The notes beneath the pieces were generated by a model. It had not been told where the DNA came from. It did no database searches and saw only the letters and a list, made by a program, of their open reading frames with translations. A DNA stretch of 64,000 nucleotides from Flavobacterium terrae (GTDB lineage Bacteria; Bacteroidota; Bacteroidia; Flavobacteriales; Flavobacteriaceae): the NCBI RefSeq assembly GCF_900142035.1, contig NZ_FQZI01000001.1:310001-374000 (forward strand). Direction: 5' to 3'. The position numbers were made by a program, and so were the translations under genes. Positions 44,859 to 53,959 of the stretch are shown here, in pieces. Each line of letters begins with the position of its first letter. Position 1 is the stretch's first letter.

Positions 44859-46190
44859 TTAGTATGCTTTTTCGTCTCCTAAAATAAAGTTTTTAATTGT
44901 AATCACTATTATTTTAATATCAAGAAACAATGTCCAATTTTCTATATAATACAAGTCGAATTTTAAACGATTCTCAACATCTTTATCCGTAAGAACCTCT
45001 CCTCTAAAACCATTTACTTGTGCTAGACCAGTAACGCCTGGTCTAATATAATGACGCTCCATAAATTTATCAAAACGCTGTGCATAATCCTCATTGACAC
45101 TTAACATGTGAGGTCGTGGTCCCACAACCGACATATCGCCTAAAAGTACGTTTATAAATTGAGGCATTTCATCTAGACTTGAGCTTCTTAAAAATTTTCC
45201 AAAACGTGTGATACGCACATCATTTTTTGAAGCTAGTTCTGTATCAGCAGTAGCGTTTACATTCATTGATCTAAATTTAATACAATCAAACTCTTGATTA
45301 TTTAACCCATGGCGCTTTTGTTTAAAAAAGATTGGCCCTTTAGAATCTAATCTAATCAACAAGGCAATAATTGGAATTAACCATGAAAGAATAAATAGTA
45401 TTACTAATAATGAGAAGACTAAATCAAAAACTCGTTTAACCCAATAATTGAACCATGTTTCAAGAGGTGTTTTTCTGATTGAAATTAAAGGAATGTAACC
45501 ATAATAGTCTAAAAACATATTATGTGATAATGCAGAATTATCTGGAATTAGTTTAATGGTTTTAAAATTACTGTGAGCAAAAGCAATGATTTCATCAGAA
45601 CAATCTTTAGAAACACTATTAAGGTCACAATATATTTCATCAATTCTATTTTTAGAAACAAATTGCTCTATTTCAGAGACTAAAACAGTATCTAAGAAAA
45701 GCTTTTGTAGTTTATAACCAAAATCATCATTTTTATTGAAAAAATCTGACAATTCTTCACTTTTTTCACTTTGCCCAATAATAATAACATTACGGTAATT
45801 TCCTCCTAGTATTTTTCTGTATTTTCTTAGTAAATAATAAATTCCAAACTTAAAAAGACTAACAAATCCTGCTAAAAAAAGAAGATATTTAACAACTAAC
45901 AGAACTGAAACTTTTCTTTCCGCAGCAAATAAAAGTGTAATAAACACTAATGAAAATAAGGCAAATTGCTTGAATATTTTTGCGACTATACTACTTTGAG
46001 CTGTGAAGCGGTATACTTCATAAAAATTGGTGTAATTGGCAATTATTGTCCACAAAAAAAGAAGTACTATAGCACTTTTTACTCCAAGAGTAATATTAGG
46101 AAATATAAAAAGTAACAACCAGACAATCAAAAGAAAGTCAACCAAATAAGAAATAGGTCTTATGTATTTAGAATATCTACCTACTGCCAT
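44859..46190 (-). CDS. Polyprenyl glycosylphosphotransferase (WcaJ/WbaP type)
   Basis: The 443-aa protein has four N-terminal membrane helices (about 12-120), a CoA-binding-like cytoplasmic domain (about 130-240), a fifth hydrophobic segment (about 250-275) and a bacterial sugar-transferase catalytic domain: KRVFDLVFSL, GPIFFKQKRHG, CIKFRSM and the DEMPQFINVLLGDMSVVGPRPH motif. It should attach the first sugar-1-phosphate to undecaprenyl phosphate, starting polysaccharide repeat units. The sugar is often glucose or galactose, not decided here. Confidence 0.92.
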   Translation of the reverse strand: MAVGRYSKYIRPISYLVDFLLIVWLLLFIFPNITLGVKSAIVLLFLWTIIANYTNFYEVYRFTAQSSIVAKIFKQFALFSLVFITLLFAAERKVSVLLVVKYLLFLAGFVSLFKFGIYYLLRKYRKILGGNYRNVIIIGQSEKSEELSDFFNKNDDFGYKLQKLFLDTVLVSEIEQFVSKNRIDEIYCDLNSVSKDCSDEIIAFAHSNFKTIKLIPDNSALSHNMFLDYYGYIPLISIRKTPLETWFNYWVKRVFDLVFSLLVILFILSWLIPIIALLIRLDSKGPIFFKQKRHGLNNQEFDCIKFRSMNVNATADTELASKNDVRITRFGKFLRSSSLDEMPQFINVLLGDMSVVGPRPHMLSVNEDYAQRFDKFMERHYIRPGVTGLAQVNGFRGEVLTDKDVENRLKFDLYYIENWTLFLDIKIIVITIKNFILGDEKAY

Positions 46191-46192
46191 TA

Positions 46193-47176
46193 CTATTTAA
46201 TAAAATCTTTAAAATCTTTATGCGCTTCTCTTAAAAGTTCTTCTCTAGGTAATGCTTTAAAGTACTCATATGTTAATTTCATTCCGTCAGCACGATTTAC
46301 CTTCGCTTCCCATCCTAATATTTCTCTAGCTTTAGTTGTATCGGGTTGACGCTGTAGTGGATCATTTTCAGGAAGTGGATGATAAACAATTTTTTGATTC
46401 GTTCCTGTTAACTTGATTATTTCTTCTGCAAAGTCTTTTATGGTTATCTCATCAGGATTACCAATGTTTACTGGGTAAACATAATCAGACAATAATAATC
46501 GATAGATCCCTTCCACTTGATCATCAACATAGCAGAATGAACGTGTTTGCATTCCATCTCCAAAAATGGTTAAATCTTCTCCTCTCAACGCTTGACCAAT
46601 AAAAGCTGGAATTACACGACCATCATTTAGTCGCATTCTTGGTCCGTAGGTGTTAAAAATACGAACAATACGGGTTTCTAACCCGTGAAAACGATGATAC
46701 GCCATAGTAATAGATTCTTGAAAACGTTTTGCCTCATCGTATACGCCACGTGGTCCAATGGTATTCACATTTCCAAAATAATCTTCGGTTTGGGGGTGAA
46801 TCAAAGGATCTCCATATACTTCAGATGTTGATGCAATCAAAATTCTAGCGTTTTTATTTCTTGCTAAACCTAATAAGTTATGGGTTCCTAATGATCCAAC
46901 TTTCAATGTTTGAATAGGGATTTTTAAATAATCTATTGGGCTAGCCGGTGAAGCAAAATGAAGTATATAATCTAATTCCCCTGGAACATGTACAAATTTA
47001 GAAACATCATGATGGTAAAATTCGAAATGCTCTAATTTGAATAAGTGCTCTATATTTTTTAAATCTCCAGTAATCAGGTTATCCATTCCAATTACATGGA
47101 ATCCTTCTTTTATAAAGCGGTCACACAAATGTGAGCCTAAAAAACCTGCTGCTCCAGTGATTAATATTCTTTTCAT
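46193..47176 (-). CDS. UDP-glucuronate decarboxylase (UDP-xylose synthase)
   Basis: The 327-aa short-chain dehydrogenase has the NAD-binding [12 protein letters not shown] (about 8-19), the STSEVYG and YDEAKR catalytic residues (Tyr-x-x-x-Lys), and [10 protein letters not shown], together typical of UDP-glucuronic acid decarboxylase (UXS). It should make UDP-xylose for the polysaccharide. The start is MKRILITG at 47176, where its ATG shares bases with the rfbD stop (TAATG). A longer frame from 47209 would overlap rfbD and add a non-family tail. Confidence 0.9.
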   Translation of the reverse strand: MKRILITGAAGFLGSHLCDRFIKEGFHVIGMDNLITGDLKNIEHLFKLEHFEFYHHDVSKFVHVPGELDYILHFASPASPIDYLKIPIQTLKVGSLGTHNLLGLARNKNARILIASTSEVYGDPLIHPQTEDYFGNVNTIGPRGVYDEAKRFQESITMAYHRFHGLETRIVRIFNTYGPRMRLNDGRVIPAFIGQALRGEDLTIFGDGMQTRSFCYVDDQVEGIYRLLLSDYVYPVNIGNPDEITIKDFAEEIIKLTGTNQKIVYHPLPENDPLQRQPDTTKAREILGWEAKVNRADGMKLTYEYFKALPREELLREAHKDFKDFIK

Positions 47177-48033
47177 TATGCCTTTGTTTGTGCTAAAGCT
47201 TCTTGCCAACTTTTAATTGTTATTCCAAAAGTACTTTTAATTTTTGATTTATCCAGCACACTATACTTAGGTCTTTTTGCAGGTGTAGGATAAGCCTCTG
47301 TAGGTATGGGATTTACATTTATATTACAATTGTTTTGTTTGAAAATTTCTACTGCAAAATCATACCAAGAACAAATCCCTTCATTGCTAAAATTATAAAT
47401 TCCATATTTTTCCAAAGTAGAGTATTGAGATCCTAAAGAAATAATTTTAAGAATCGCATCTGCTAAATCAACAGCGTTTGTTGGTGTTCCTATTTGATCT
47501 GCAACCACATTTAATTCAGTTCTATCTTTTGCCAATCGTAACATAGTTTTCATAAAATTATTACCAAATTGAGAATATACCCACGAAGTACGAATAATAA
47601 AATGCTTGTCACAATTTGAAATAACTTCTTTCTCTCCTTCTAATTTTGTTTGACCATAAACACCTAGCGGATTAGTTATTTCTGTTTCCATATATGGAAT
47701 TGAAGCGGTACCATCAAAAACAAAATCTGTTGAGATATGTAATAAAGTAACATTGTTTTTTTGACAAGCTATGGCTAAATTTTTTGGTCCAACTACATTA
47801 ACTAAATGTGCTTTTTCAGATTCCGATTCTGCTTTATCTACCGCAGTGTAAGCTGCAGTATTTATACAAAAATCAATTTTATTACTTTCAAAAAAAGAAG
47901 TAACTCTTTCTTCGTTAGTTATATCTAAATCTTGAGAGGTCGCAAAAACAAATTGCATCCCTGGATATTGAGATGCAATAAATTGTAAAGACTGACCTAA
48001 TTGGCCTGATGCTCCTGTAACTAAAACTACCAT
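47176..48033 (-). CDS. rfbD: dTDP-4-dehydrorhamnose reductase
   Basis: RfbD reduces dTDP-4-keto-L-rhamnose to dTDP-L-rhamnose. The 285-aa protein has [12 protein letters not shown] at the N-terminus, TAVDKAE, and YGQTKLEGE (Tyr/Lys catalytic pair). It overlaps rfbC by 7 nt. rfbA and rfbB are not in the window, so the dTDP-sugar supply must come from elsewhere. Confidence 0.94.
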   Translation of the reverse strand: MVVLVTGASGQLGQSLQFIASQYPGMQFVFATSQDLDITNEERVTSFFESNKIDFCINTAAYTAVDKAESESEKAHLVNVVGPKNLAIACQKNNVTLLHISTDFVFDGTASIPYMETEITNPLGVYGQTKLEGEKEVISNCDKHFIIRTSWVYSQFGNNFMKTMLRLAKDRTELNVVADQIGTPTNAVDLADAILKIISLGSQYSTLEKYGIYNFSNEGICSWYDFAVEIFKQNNCNINVNPIPTEAYPTPAKRPKYSVLDKSKIKSTFGITIKSWQEALAQTKA

Positions 48034-48578
48034 ACTTTTCGAGCATTTTCTATAGTTGGTAATACTTTGTCTTTTTCTGAAATAATCAATTCGTTTTCAG
48101 GAATACCCCAATCAATGGCTAACGATGGATCATTGTAAATCAAACCACCTTCGCTCTCTTTATTGTAAAAATTATCACATTTATAGAAGAAAGTTGCTTT
48201 TTCACTCAACACAATAAATCCATGAGCAAAACCTCTTGGAATATAAAACAGTTTTTTATTTTCTTCCGAAAGTAAAATAGAGTATGATTGACCATACGTT
48301 TCTGAATCAGGTCGTAAATCAACAGCTACATCCAAAACTTCACCTTCAAGAACACGAACTAATTTTGCCTGAGCATGTTCTCTACATTGGTAATGCAATC
48401 CTCTTAAAACCCCTCTTGAAGAATAGGATTGATTGTCCTGAACAAAAGTTACTTCTTGTCCAATTCCTTTATTAAATACTTGTTGATTAAAGCTTTCCAT
48501 GAAATAGCCTCGCTCATCATGGAAAACCTTTGGTTCTATAATAAAACAACCTTTAAGATTTGTTTCTATAAAATTCAT
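48027..48578 (-). CDS. rfbC: dTDP-4-dehydrorhamnose 3,5-epimerase
   Basis: RfbC epimerises dTDP-4-keto-6-deoxyglucose at C3 and C5. The 183-aa cupin has HDERGYFMESF, the RGLHYQ active-site His segment, DLRPDSETYG, and PRGFAHGF. It overlaps rfbD by 7 nt and starts at the DUF6909 stop, sharing 1 nt. Confidence 0.96.
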   Translation of the reverse strand: MNFIETNLKGCFIIEPKVFHDERGYFMESFNQQVFNKGIGQEVTFVQDNQSYSSRGVLRGLHYQCREHAQAKLVRVLEGEVLDVAVDLRPDSETYGQSYSILLSEENKKLFYIPRGFAHGFIVLSEKATFFYKCDNFYNKESEGGLIYNDPSLAIDWGIPENELIISEKDKVLPTIENARKVW

Positions 48579-50263
48579 TAGCAGTTAAAAATTTGCTCTA
48601 ATATTTTAATTGTAATTAAATATGTAGGTTTTACACCTGTTGTTCCTAAACCTCCTGAAGCTAAAGTACTTCCTGTTTCTAAAGGATTATCTGAAGCATA
48701 GTAAGCATAGCGTACTTTTACATCTGGATTGATACTTTTTCTAATTTTAGATGCTGACTGAATTGCTTTTTGATAGTAAGCTCCTTCCATTTCTAGTCCG
48801 ATAGCTTCCCAAGTAGATTCGTGGAAGAATTTTAATAGATCTCTATTTTGCAACGATGTCCCTAGAACCGTAATCATTGGCCCCTCATAAACAGGAATAT
48901 CATTTCCTTCAAACATAGCGCCTGTTAATTGATTTTCGAAAGGATAATTGTCTGCAGTTCCTTCATTTACGTGAGCTGTAGCAATCATAATATCTCCTTT
49001 TCCTCCTTGAAGAATTCCTGCTTTACCCATAATTGAAACAGATTCTACATTTAAGAACGTTTTCTTTTTATCAACTTTATACGGCTTTAAAAGCTCATCA
49101 ATAGTTTCGAAAGCTTGCTCTCCAAAAGCGTAATCCATTACTATTAATACTGGCGATTCTCCGTTAATTTTAGCACTTGGAAATGCTGTTTTTTTCCAAT
49201 CAAATTTAGCAGTATCAAAAATTTGAACATCTATATTTGTTCCCGACTCATCTGGTTGAGAAATCATTCCGTGTTGTAACGCAAAGTCTTCTACTTTTTT
49301 ACGTAATTCCTTACTACCAGAAGCAGAAAGGTCTTCGTAAATTTGGTATTCCCCTTTTCCTTTGTATTTAGATGCTAGTACTGCAGGCGCGAAAACCGAA
49401 TTCATCACACTATGCATATTTGCACTAATGATATGTATTGGTCTTTCTAACAATCCATTGTCTGCAAGCGTCTTTTTGATGTTTGTTGCCCATATATCAC
49501 CATATATATGATGCCCTAGACGTTCTCTAAGAATTGGACTAAAAGTAATTGTTCTTTTATTGTTATCTACAACTTCTTCTATCGCAATTTTACCTAACCA
49601 ATACACAATGTGTAAGAATCTATCTGGAGCCGCAGCATTTGCAAAATCATCATAAATATCACTAACCTCAGCAAAAGTTCTTCCTAATACATTTGCAGCA
49701 TGAGAAATGGCTTTTTCTCTTTCGATTAAAGTTAATTTTTTAGACTGAAGTGCTGCTTGTTCTAATTTTTGCCAATCTCTTGATACCGAACCTTCATCAT
49801 CAATCAAGACTTTATCTTTGATTTTATGCGATTCAATAAAAATAAATGTCAAGTGAGTTAAAATATCGTAAATGTCTGAGCGACCTCTTGTGATTTCAAC
49901 GTTCATTTGCTCATCATCGATGCGGTAACAGTTTCTCCTCCTTTTAGGAGGTACAATAGGTTGAAAATGTGATTTAGAGTAGCCTTCATCAGATGTTAAA
50001 TTGATATAACGACATTCTTCTATTCCTACAGGAAGACGTTCAATCACATACAACAAACCGTTTAATTCTACTTTTTCTTCAGCAATTGAACCATAAATTT
50101 CAGGACGAAGCGCTAATAACGCTTCTCTTAATGTTTCTCCAGAAACACCCATTGGTTTATAAAAACCTCTGTTAAATAAATGTCTCATTGTAATGTACAG
50201 TCGTTCGATAGCTGCCGACGACTCTTGCGCTCTTGAGCGCGAAATGTTTTTGATTTCTTTCAT
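48578..50263 (-). CDS. DUF6909 protein with nucleoside-phosphorylase-like C-terminus
   Basis: I recognise this 561-aa protein as DUF6909, a Bacteroidota family without known function. It has no signal peptide or membrane helix. The N-terminal half (1-300) is mixed alpha/beta. The C-terminal half (about 350-561) has GKAGIL, a PVYEGPMITVLGTS strand-loop, and GLEMEGAYY (about 489-497). The last closely resembles the EMEAA substrate-binding motif of the purine nucleoside phosphorylase superfamily. A link to nucleosides or AMP is therefore inferred. It heads the rfbC operon and has its own -7 element. Confidence 0.75.
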   Translation of the reverse strand: MKEIKNISRSRAQESSAAIERLYITMRHLFNRGFYKPMGVSGETLREALLALRPEIYGSIAEEKVELNGLLYVIERLPVGIEECRYINLTSDEGYSKSHFQPIVPPKRRRNCYRIDDEQMNVEITRGRSDIYDILTHLTFIFIESHKIKDKVLIDDEGSVSRDWQKLEQAALQSKKLTLIEREKAISHAANVLGRTFAEVSDIYDDFANAAAPDRFLHIVYWLGKIAIEEVVDNNKRTITFSPILRERLGHHIYGDIWATNIKKTLADNGLLERPIHIISANMHSVMNSVFAPAVLASKYKGKGEYQIYEDLSASGSKELRKKVEDFALQHGMISQPDESGTNIDVQIFDTAKFDWKKTAFPSAKINGESPVLIVMDYAFGEQAFETIDELLKPYKVDKKKTFLNVESVSIMGKAGILQGGKGDIMIATAHVNEGTADNYPFENQLTGAMFEGNDIPVYEGPMITVLGTSLQNRDLLKFFHESTWEAIGLEMEGAYYQKAIQSASKIRKSINPDVKVRYAYYASDNPLETGSTLASGGLGTTGVKPTYLITIKILEQIFNC

Positions 50264-50284
50264 CTTTTATATTTTTCTAACCTG

Positions 50285-50292
50285 CAAAGGTA
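50285..50292 (-). promoter_or_regulatory. -7 element of DUF6909-rfb operon
   Basis: TACCTTTG on the minus strand matches TAnnTTTG, 21 nt before the ATG at 50263. The -33 is not clear. It overlaps no coding region. Confidence 0.6.
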
Positions 50293-50303
50293 CAATTTTA
50301 TTT

Positions 50304-51137
50304 TTAGTTTGTTAAAATAAGATTTATTGCAGGCTCTGGAACTTTTGGTTTTGAGGATTGGTTTTTAATAATTTCAGTTATTTTTTTATTCCAAATTCCT
50401 CCTGAATAGTTGAACATAAATTCGCGTTCAACAAAACTGTATAACACATTTGGAGCAATACCTCTTTCATTTCTGTTTTTTTCAATCATTAATTTCTCGA
50501 CACCAATAAAAAGTCCTTCAATTGGAAACTCAATATTGTTTTCAGAAACATTAATCCATGTGGTTTGAATCCCTTTCTTTACATTTACTATTAAATTTTT
50601 ATCCAACATTTCATCTCCGGGAAAACCATTAGAGTTTGCTTTGTAAATTCTTATTTTAACCGAAGCGTTTTCAATTTTACAGTCGGTCAATAAAGCTATT
50701 TTACTTAGATATTTTGTTTTTGAATATGATTTATGATATGGAAAAAACTTAACATCAATTCTAGGTCCATTATCAAAACTTTGTAATGTGGTGTTGTCAA
50801 TTTGTCCTATTTCCAATCTTCTGTTACGACGTCTTTTTGTTATTGCTATTTCATTTAACTGATAAGAAGCGGGTTGTAATTTTACCAAAGAAGCATCTTT
50901 TGCCAATATGACTTTTTTCTCAAAACCTAATGATGAAAACAACAAGCTTTTGTCTGGTGTTGCATTAATAGTAAACTCTCCGTTTTCTTCTGAAGTTGTT
51001 GCAATATTTTCTCCCTGAATCCAAATGTTTACATAAGGTACAGGCTGATTAAACTCGTCAACTACTTTTCCTTTTATTTGGCAGAAAACAACATTAGTAA
51101 GTCCAAATAAAACGAAAATGAGTGTTTTTTTAAACAT
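50304..51137 (-). CDS. Secreted carboxypeptidase-regulatory-like domain protein
   Basis: A signal peptide (1-19, ending VFCQ) is followed by a CarboxypepD_reg-like beta-sandwich (about 20-95; IKGKVVDEFNQPVPYVNIWI is the usual start) and about 170 residues of unknown beta-rich sequence. Unlike SusC or TonB receptors it has no plug or barrel. It is probably periplasmic or surface-located. Gene is 15 nt after the GH3 gene, so co-transcribed. Function unknown. Confidence 0.75.
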   Translation of the reverse strand: MFKKTLIFVLFGLTNVVFCQIKGKVVDEFNQPVPYVNIWIQGENIATTSEENGEFTINATPDKSLLFSSLGFEKKVILAKDASLVKLQPASYQLNEIAITKRRRNRRLEIGQIDNTTLQSFDNGPRIDVKFFPYHKSYSKTKYLSKIALLTDCKIENASVKIRIYKANSNGFPGDEMLDKNLIVNVKKGIQTTWINVSENNIEFPIEGLFIGVEKLMIEKNRNERGIAPNVLYSFVEREFMFNYSGGIWNKKITEIIKNQSSKPKVPEPAINLILTN

Positions 51138-51152
51138 AAGTTAGTATGGTGC

Positions 51153-52634
51153 TTAATGAAAAAAATTAGCTATTTTTCTATCGTTTGATAATCTAGGTAA
51201 TTTGTTTTGTCCGCCCAATTTTCCTATAGATTTCATATACTCTTGAAAACCATTCTTGGCGACTTTTGTTATGACAACTGTTCTTAAAACGTTTCCAACA
51301 ATTAAATCATCGTAGTAAACATTTTGTTTTCGCATGGCGTGGTCTATTTTTAATGCAAATTCTTCTAGATTATTAGGTTCTTTTTCAAACTCTATAAACC
51401 ACTCATGATATGGTAAACCTTCCGAAGGTGAAATTTGAGGCGCGACAGTAAATTCATTGACACTAACATCAATATCTTCCATCGCTTCTTTTAATGCCGA
51501 CTCCACCTCTTTTCCAATAACATGTTCTCCAAAAGCAGATATATAATGTTTGATTCTGCCTGAAACAATTACTCTATATGGTTTTAAACTAGTAAATTGA
51601 ACGGTATCTCCAATGTTATATGCCCAAAGTCCAGCATTGGTTGATAGTATCAAAACATAATTAACGCCTAACTCTACTTCACCTATGGTATAACGTTTTG
51701 GGGCTTCAGTAAAGAACTCATCTGCTTTTACGAATTCATAAAAAATTCCTGAATTCAACAACAAAAGCATTCCTTTTTCTTTTTGGGAATCTTGGTAAGC
51801 AAAAAAACCTTCAGATGCTGGAAATAGTTCTATAGAATCTACTTTTCGACCAATTATTTTTTCAAATTTCGCTCTATAAGGTTCATAATTTACTCCACCA
51901 TAGATGAACAAGTTGAAGTTTTTAAAGATATCACCAACTGGTTTGTTGGCTTTGGCTGAAAGTTTTTCAAAATACATTTGTACCCAAGAAGGAATACCAG
52001 AAATAACCGCCATGTCTTCATTGATAGTTTCCTCAACAATAGCGTCTACTTTTGTCTCCCAATCTTCAATACAGTTTGTCTCCCATGATGGCATTCTGTT
52101 TTTTTGGAGATATTTTGGCACATAATGCGCTACAATTCCTGATAATCGGCCAAGTTTAACGCCATTTTTCTCCTCGAGAATTGGGCTTCCTTGCAAAAAA
52201 ATCATTTTTCCATCAACAAAATCTGTATTACCAGTTTCATATACATAATTTAGAATAGCATTTCTAGCAGCTTCTATATGATATGGCATAGATTCTTTTG
52301 TGAGCGGAATATATTTTGCTCCTGAAGTTGTACCTGAGGTTTTTGCGAAATAAAGAGGTTTTCCTTTCCAAAGCACATCTGACTCTCCTTTGACCACTCT
52401 GTCAACATACATTCGCAATTCTTCATAATCTCTAATTGGAACTTGTTTTACATAATCCTTATGAGACTTAATTGTCTCAAATAAATGGTCTTTCCCAAAT
52501 TGAGTGTTTTTTGCCTCATGAATTAATTGTTCGAAGACTTTTTGTTGAGTAGCCACTGGATTTTTAGCCCATTTTTGTGTTTTATGATGAACTATAGAAG
52601 CGAATAATTTGGCGCCAATACTTTTAATCGACAT
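51153..52634 (-). CDS. GH3-family adenylating protein
   Basis: The 493-aa protein matches the GH3 family, adenylate-forming enzymes related to the plant auxin-amino acid synthetases. Motifs include the ATP-binding loop AKTSGTTSGAKYIP (about 109-122), LFPASEGFFAYQD and the YRVIVSGRIKHYISAFGEHV hinge. Bacterial members are common in Bacteroidota; the acyl acid and amine they join are unknown. It lies between the coiled-coil protein (32 nt) and the secreted CarboxypepD_reg protein (15 nt). Confidence 0.88.
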   Translation of the reverse strand: MSIKSIGAKLFASIVHHKTQKWAKNPVATQQKVFEQLIHEAKNTQFGKDHLFETIKSHKDYVKQVPIRDYEELRMYVDRVVKGESDVLWKGKPLYFAKTSGTTSGAKYIPLTKESMPYHIEAARNAILNYVYETGNTDFVDGKMIFLQGSPILEEKNGVKLGRLSGIVAHYVPKYLQKNRMPSWETNCIEDWETKVDAIVEETINEDMAVISGIPSWVQMYFEKLSAKANKPVGDIFKNFNLFIYGGVNYEPYRAKFEKIIGRKVDSIELFPASEGFFAYQDSQKEKGMLLLLNSGIFYEFVKADEFFTEAPKRYTIGEVELGVNYVLILSTNAGLWAYNIGDTVQFTSLKPYRVIVSGRIKHYISAFGEHVIGKEVESALKEAMEDIDVSVNEFTVAPQISPSEGLPYHEWFIEFEKEPNNLEEFALKIDHAMRKQNVYYDDLIVGNVLRTVVITKVAKNGFQEYMKSIGKLGGQNKLPRLSNDRKIANFFH

Positions 52635-52666
52635 TCTAATTGAATTTATTTATTGAAAATTTATTG

Positions 52667-53146
52667 TTATTCACTCTCCTTTTTTGCGGCGGCTTGTACT
52701 TGCTTTCTTAACTCTAACTCTTGTTCAGATGCTTGCATTTCATATTCTGATGGATCTACATAGTCTGATGCTAGAATTGAATCTTTGTTTACTTTAGCAT
52801 ATTCTAAATCTCCAGTTAAAACTTTTTTTACCGAATTTATATAAGCGTCATTCTTTTTTAATCTGAATTCTAACGAATCTGCTTTTAATCCTAAAAGCAA
52901 AGCGTCTTCTTTTAACTTTGTTGATGAATAACCCGGAATATACTCACGTAACGGTGTAAATGCAATAATATAACTTGTTGTAGAAATTAAGAAAATTGCT
53001 CCTATAGAACCTAAAATAAACACGTTAAGAATACTTAATTTTAATGAAAACTGTTCTTCAAAAGTGTCTTCATTTAAAATAACTAATCTTCTATGAGCTT
53101 TAATTGTATTGAAGAAAGCTTTTCTTTTTAATCTTTTTTTGGACAT
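52667..53146 (-). CDS. Single-pass membrane coiled-coil protein (N-terminal half of M23-type envelope protein?)
   Basis: The 159-aa protein has a basic N-terminus, one membrane helix (about 38-62) followed by TPLREYIPGYSS, and a coiled-coil region to about residue 155. I recall very similar starts (RLVILNEDTFEEQFSLKL ... REYIPGYSS) in Flavobacteriia proteins that continue into a C-terminal M23 endopeptidase domain of about 120 residues. That domain is absent here: a stop follows KKESE, and no M23 motif lies downstream before the GH3 gene. It may be a shortened form or a distinct short family. Confidence 0.7.
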   Translation of the reverse strand: MSKKRLKRKAFFNTIKAHRRLVILNEDTFEEQFSLKLSILNVFILGSIGAIFLISTTSYIIAFTPLREYIPGYSSTKLKEDALLLGLKADSLEFRLKKNDAYINSVKKVLTGDLEYAKVNKDSILASDYVDPSEYEMQASEQELELRKQVQAAAKKESE

Positions 53147-53165
53147 ACTTATTTGTCTAATACCA

Positions 53166-53173
53166 CAAATATA
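53166..53173 (-). promoter_or_regulatory. -7 element of coiled-coil/GH3 operon
   Basis: TATATTTG on the minus strand matches TAnnTTTG, 19 nt before the ATG at 53146. No -33 match. Confidence 0.5.
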
Positions 53174-53245
53174 CTAATTTGAAATTCTGGTATAACCTTA
53201 CAGATAATAATTAGTTAAAAATTGACACTTTCTCTATTTGTTTAA

Positions 53246-53253
53246 TATATTTG
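53246..53253 (+). promoter_or_regulatory. -7 element of tatA
   Basis: TATATTTG matches TAnnTTTG; a weak TTGA (53222-53225) lies 20 nt upstream. The ATG of tatA follows 40 nt later. Confidence 0.5.
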
Positions 53254-53293
53254 CTAAATAATTTAAGCTTAAAAAGCGCAATTTAAATATATC

Positions 53294-53473
53294 ATGGGAA
53301 GACTTGGAACTACTGAAATTATTATAATATTAGTTGTTGTTTTATTACTTTTTGGAGGTAAAAAAATTCCAGAATTAATGAAAGGTTTAGGAAGTGGATT
53401 GAATGAATTCAAAAAAGCTTCTAAAGGAGAAGATACAACTGCAACAAAAAAAGAAGACGAAACTAAAGAGTAA
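53294..53473 (+). CDS. tatA: Twin-arginine translocase subunit TatA/E
   Basis: This 59-aa gene is short and easily missed. The protein reads [20 protein letters not shown], then [19 protein letters not shown] and a charged tail ([14 protein letters not shown]). The N-terminal membrane helix, the FGGKKIPEL hinge and the amphipathic helix are the TatA signature; family members export folded proteins. The start is the only ATG that gives this order. TatB and TatC are not in the window. It precedes the Lrp gene by 24 nt. Confidence 0.93.
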   Translation: MGRLGTTEIIIILVVVLLLFGGKKIPELMKGLGSGLNEFKKASKGEDTTATKKEDETKE

Positions 53474-53497
53474 ACATTAATTGTTTGCTTTCCTCTC

Positions 53498-53959
53498 ATG
53501 GATAAAATAGACGCAAAAATTTTAAATATTTTACAGAAAGATTGTACGCTTTCTGTGAAAGACGTAGCGGCTATGGTAGGGTTGTCGTACACTCCTACAT
53601 ATGAAAGAATCAAACATTTAAGTGAAGCTGGCGTTATCAAAAAAAGTGCTGTTATTCTTGATCCTTCTAAAGTAGGTATTAAGCTTTTTGCATATTGTAA
53701 TGTTACTCTAAAAAAACAATCTCGCGAAAATTTAAAAAGTTTCGAAGATCAAGTAATGAAAATGCCCGAAATTCTTGAAGTAACAAGTCTTTCGGGTATT
53801 TATGATTACATGTTAAAGATTGCAACTACCGACATTGATAGCTACAATGATTTTGTGGTTAATAAATTAGCCAACATCCCTAACATAGGGCAATATCACA
53901 GCAACATTGTGATGAGTATGGTTAAAAATGAAACTTCGTATTATTTACCCGAAGATTAA
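53498..53959 (+). CDS. Lrp/AsnC family transcriptional regulator
   Basis: The 153-aa protein has an N-terminal helix-turn-helix (MDKIDAKILNILQKDCTLSVKDVAAMVGLSYTPTYERI, about 1-50) and a C-terminal RAM/effector domain (about 65-150) that normally binds amino acids. Family members regulate amino-acid genes. Its gene is tail-to-tail with argH, sharing a 4-nt stop overlap, and so lies at the far end of the arginine operon. The three palindromes at the operon promoter match the Lrp consensus partly, making it a candidate regulator. Confidence 0.9.
   Translation: MDKIDAKILNILQKDCTLSVKDVAAMVGLSYTPTYERIKHLSEAGVIKKSAVILDPSKVGIKLFAYCNVTLKKQSRENLKSFEDQVMKMPEILEVTSLSGIYDYMLKIATTDIDSYNDFVVNKLANIPNIGQYHSNIVMSMVKNETSYYLPED

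Noticed and set aside
53269..53640. A 123-residue open frame on the minus strand
   Set aside because: It covers tatA and the start of the Lrp gene, both clearly real on the plus strand.
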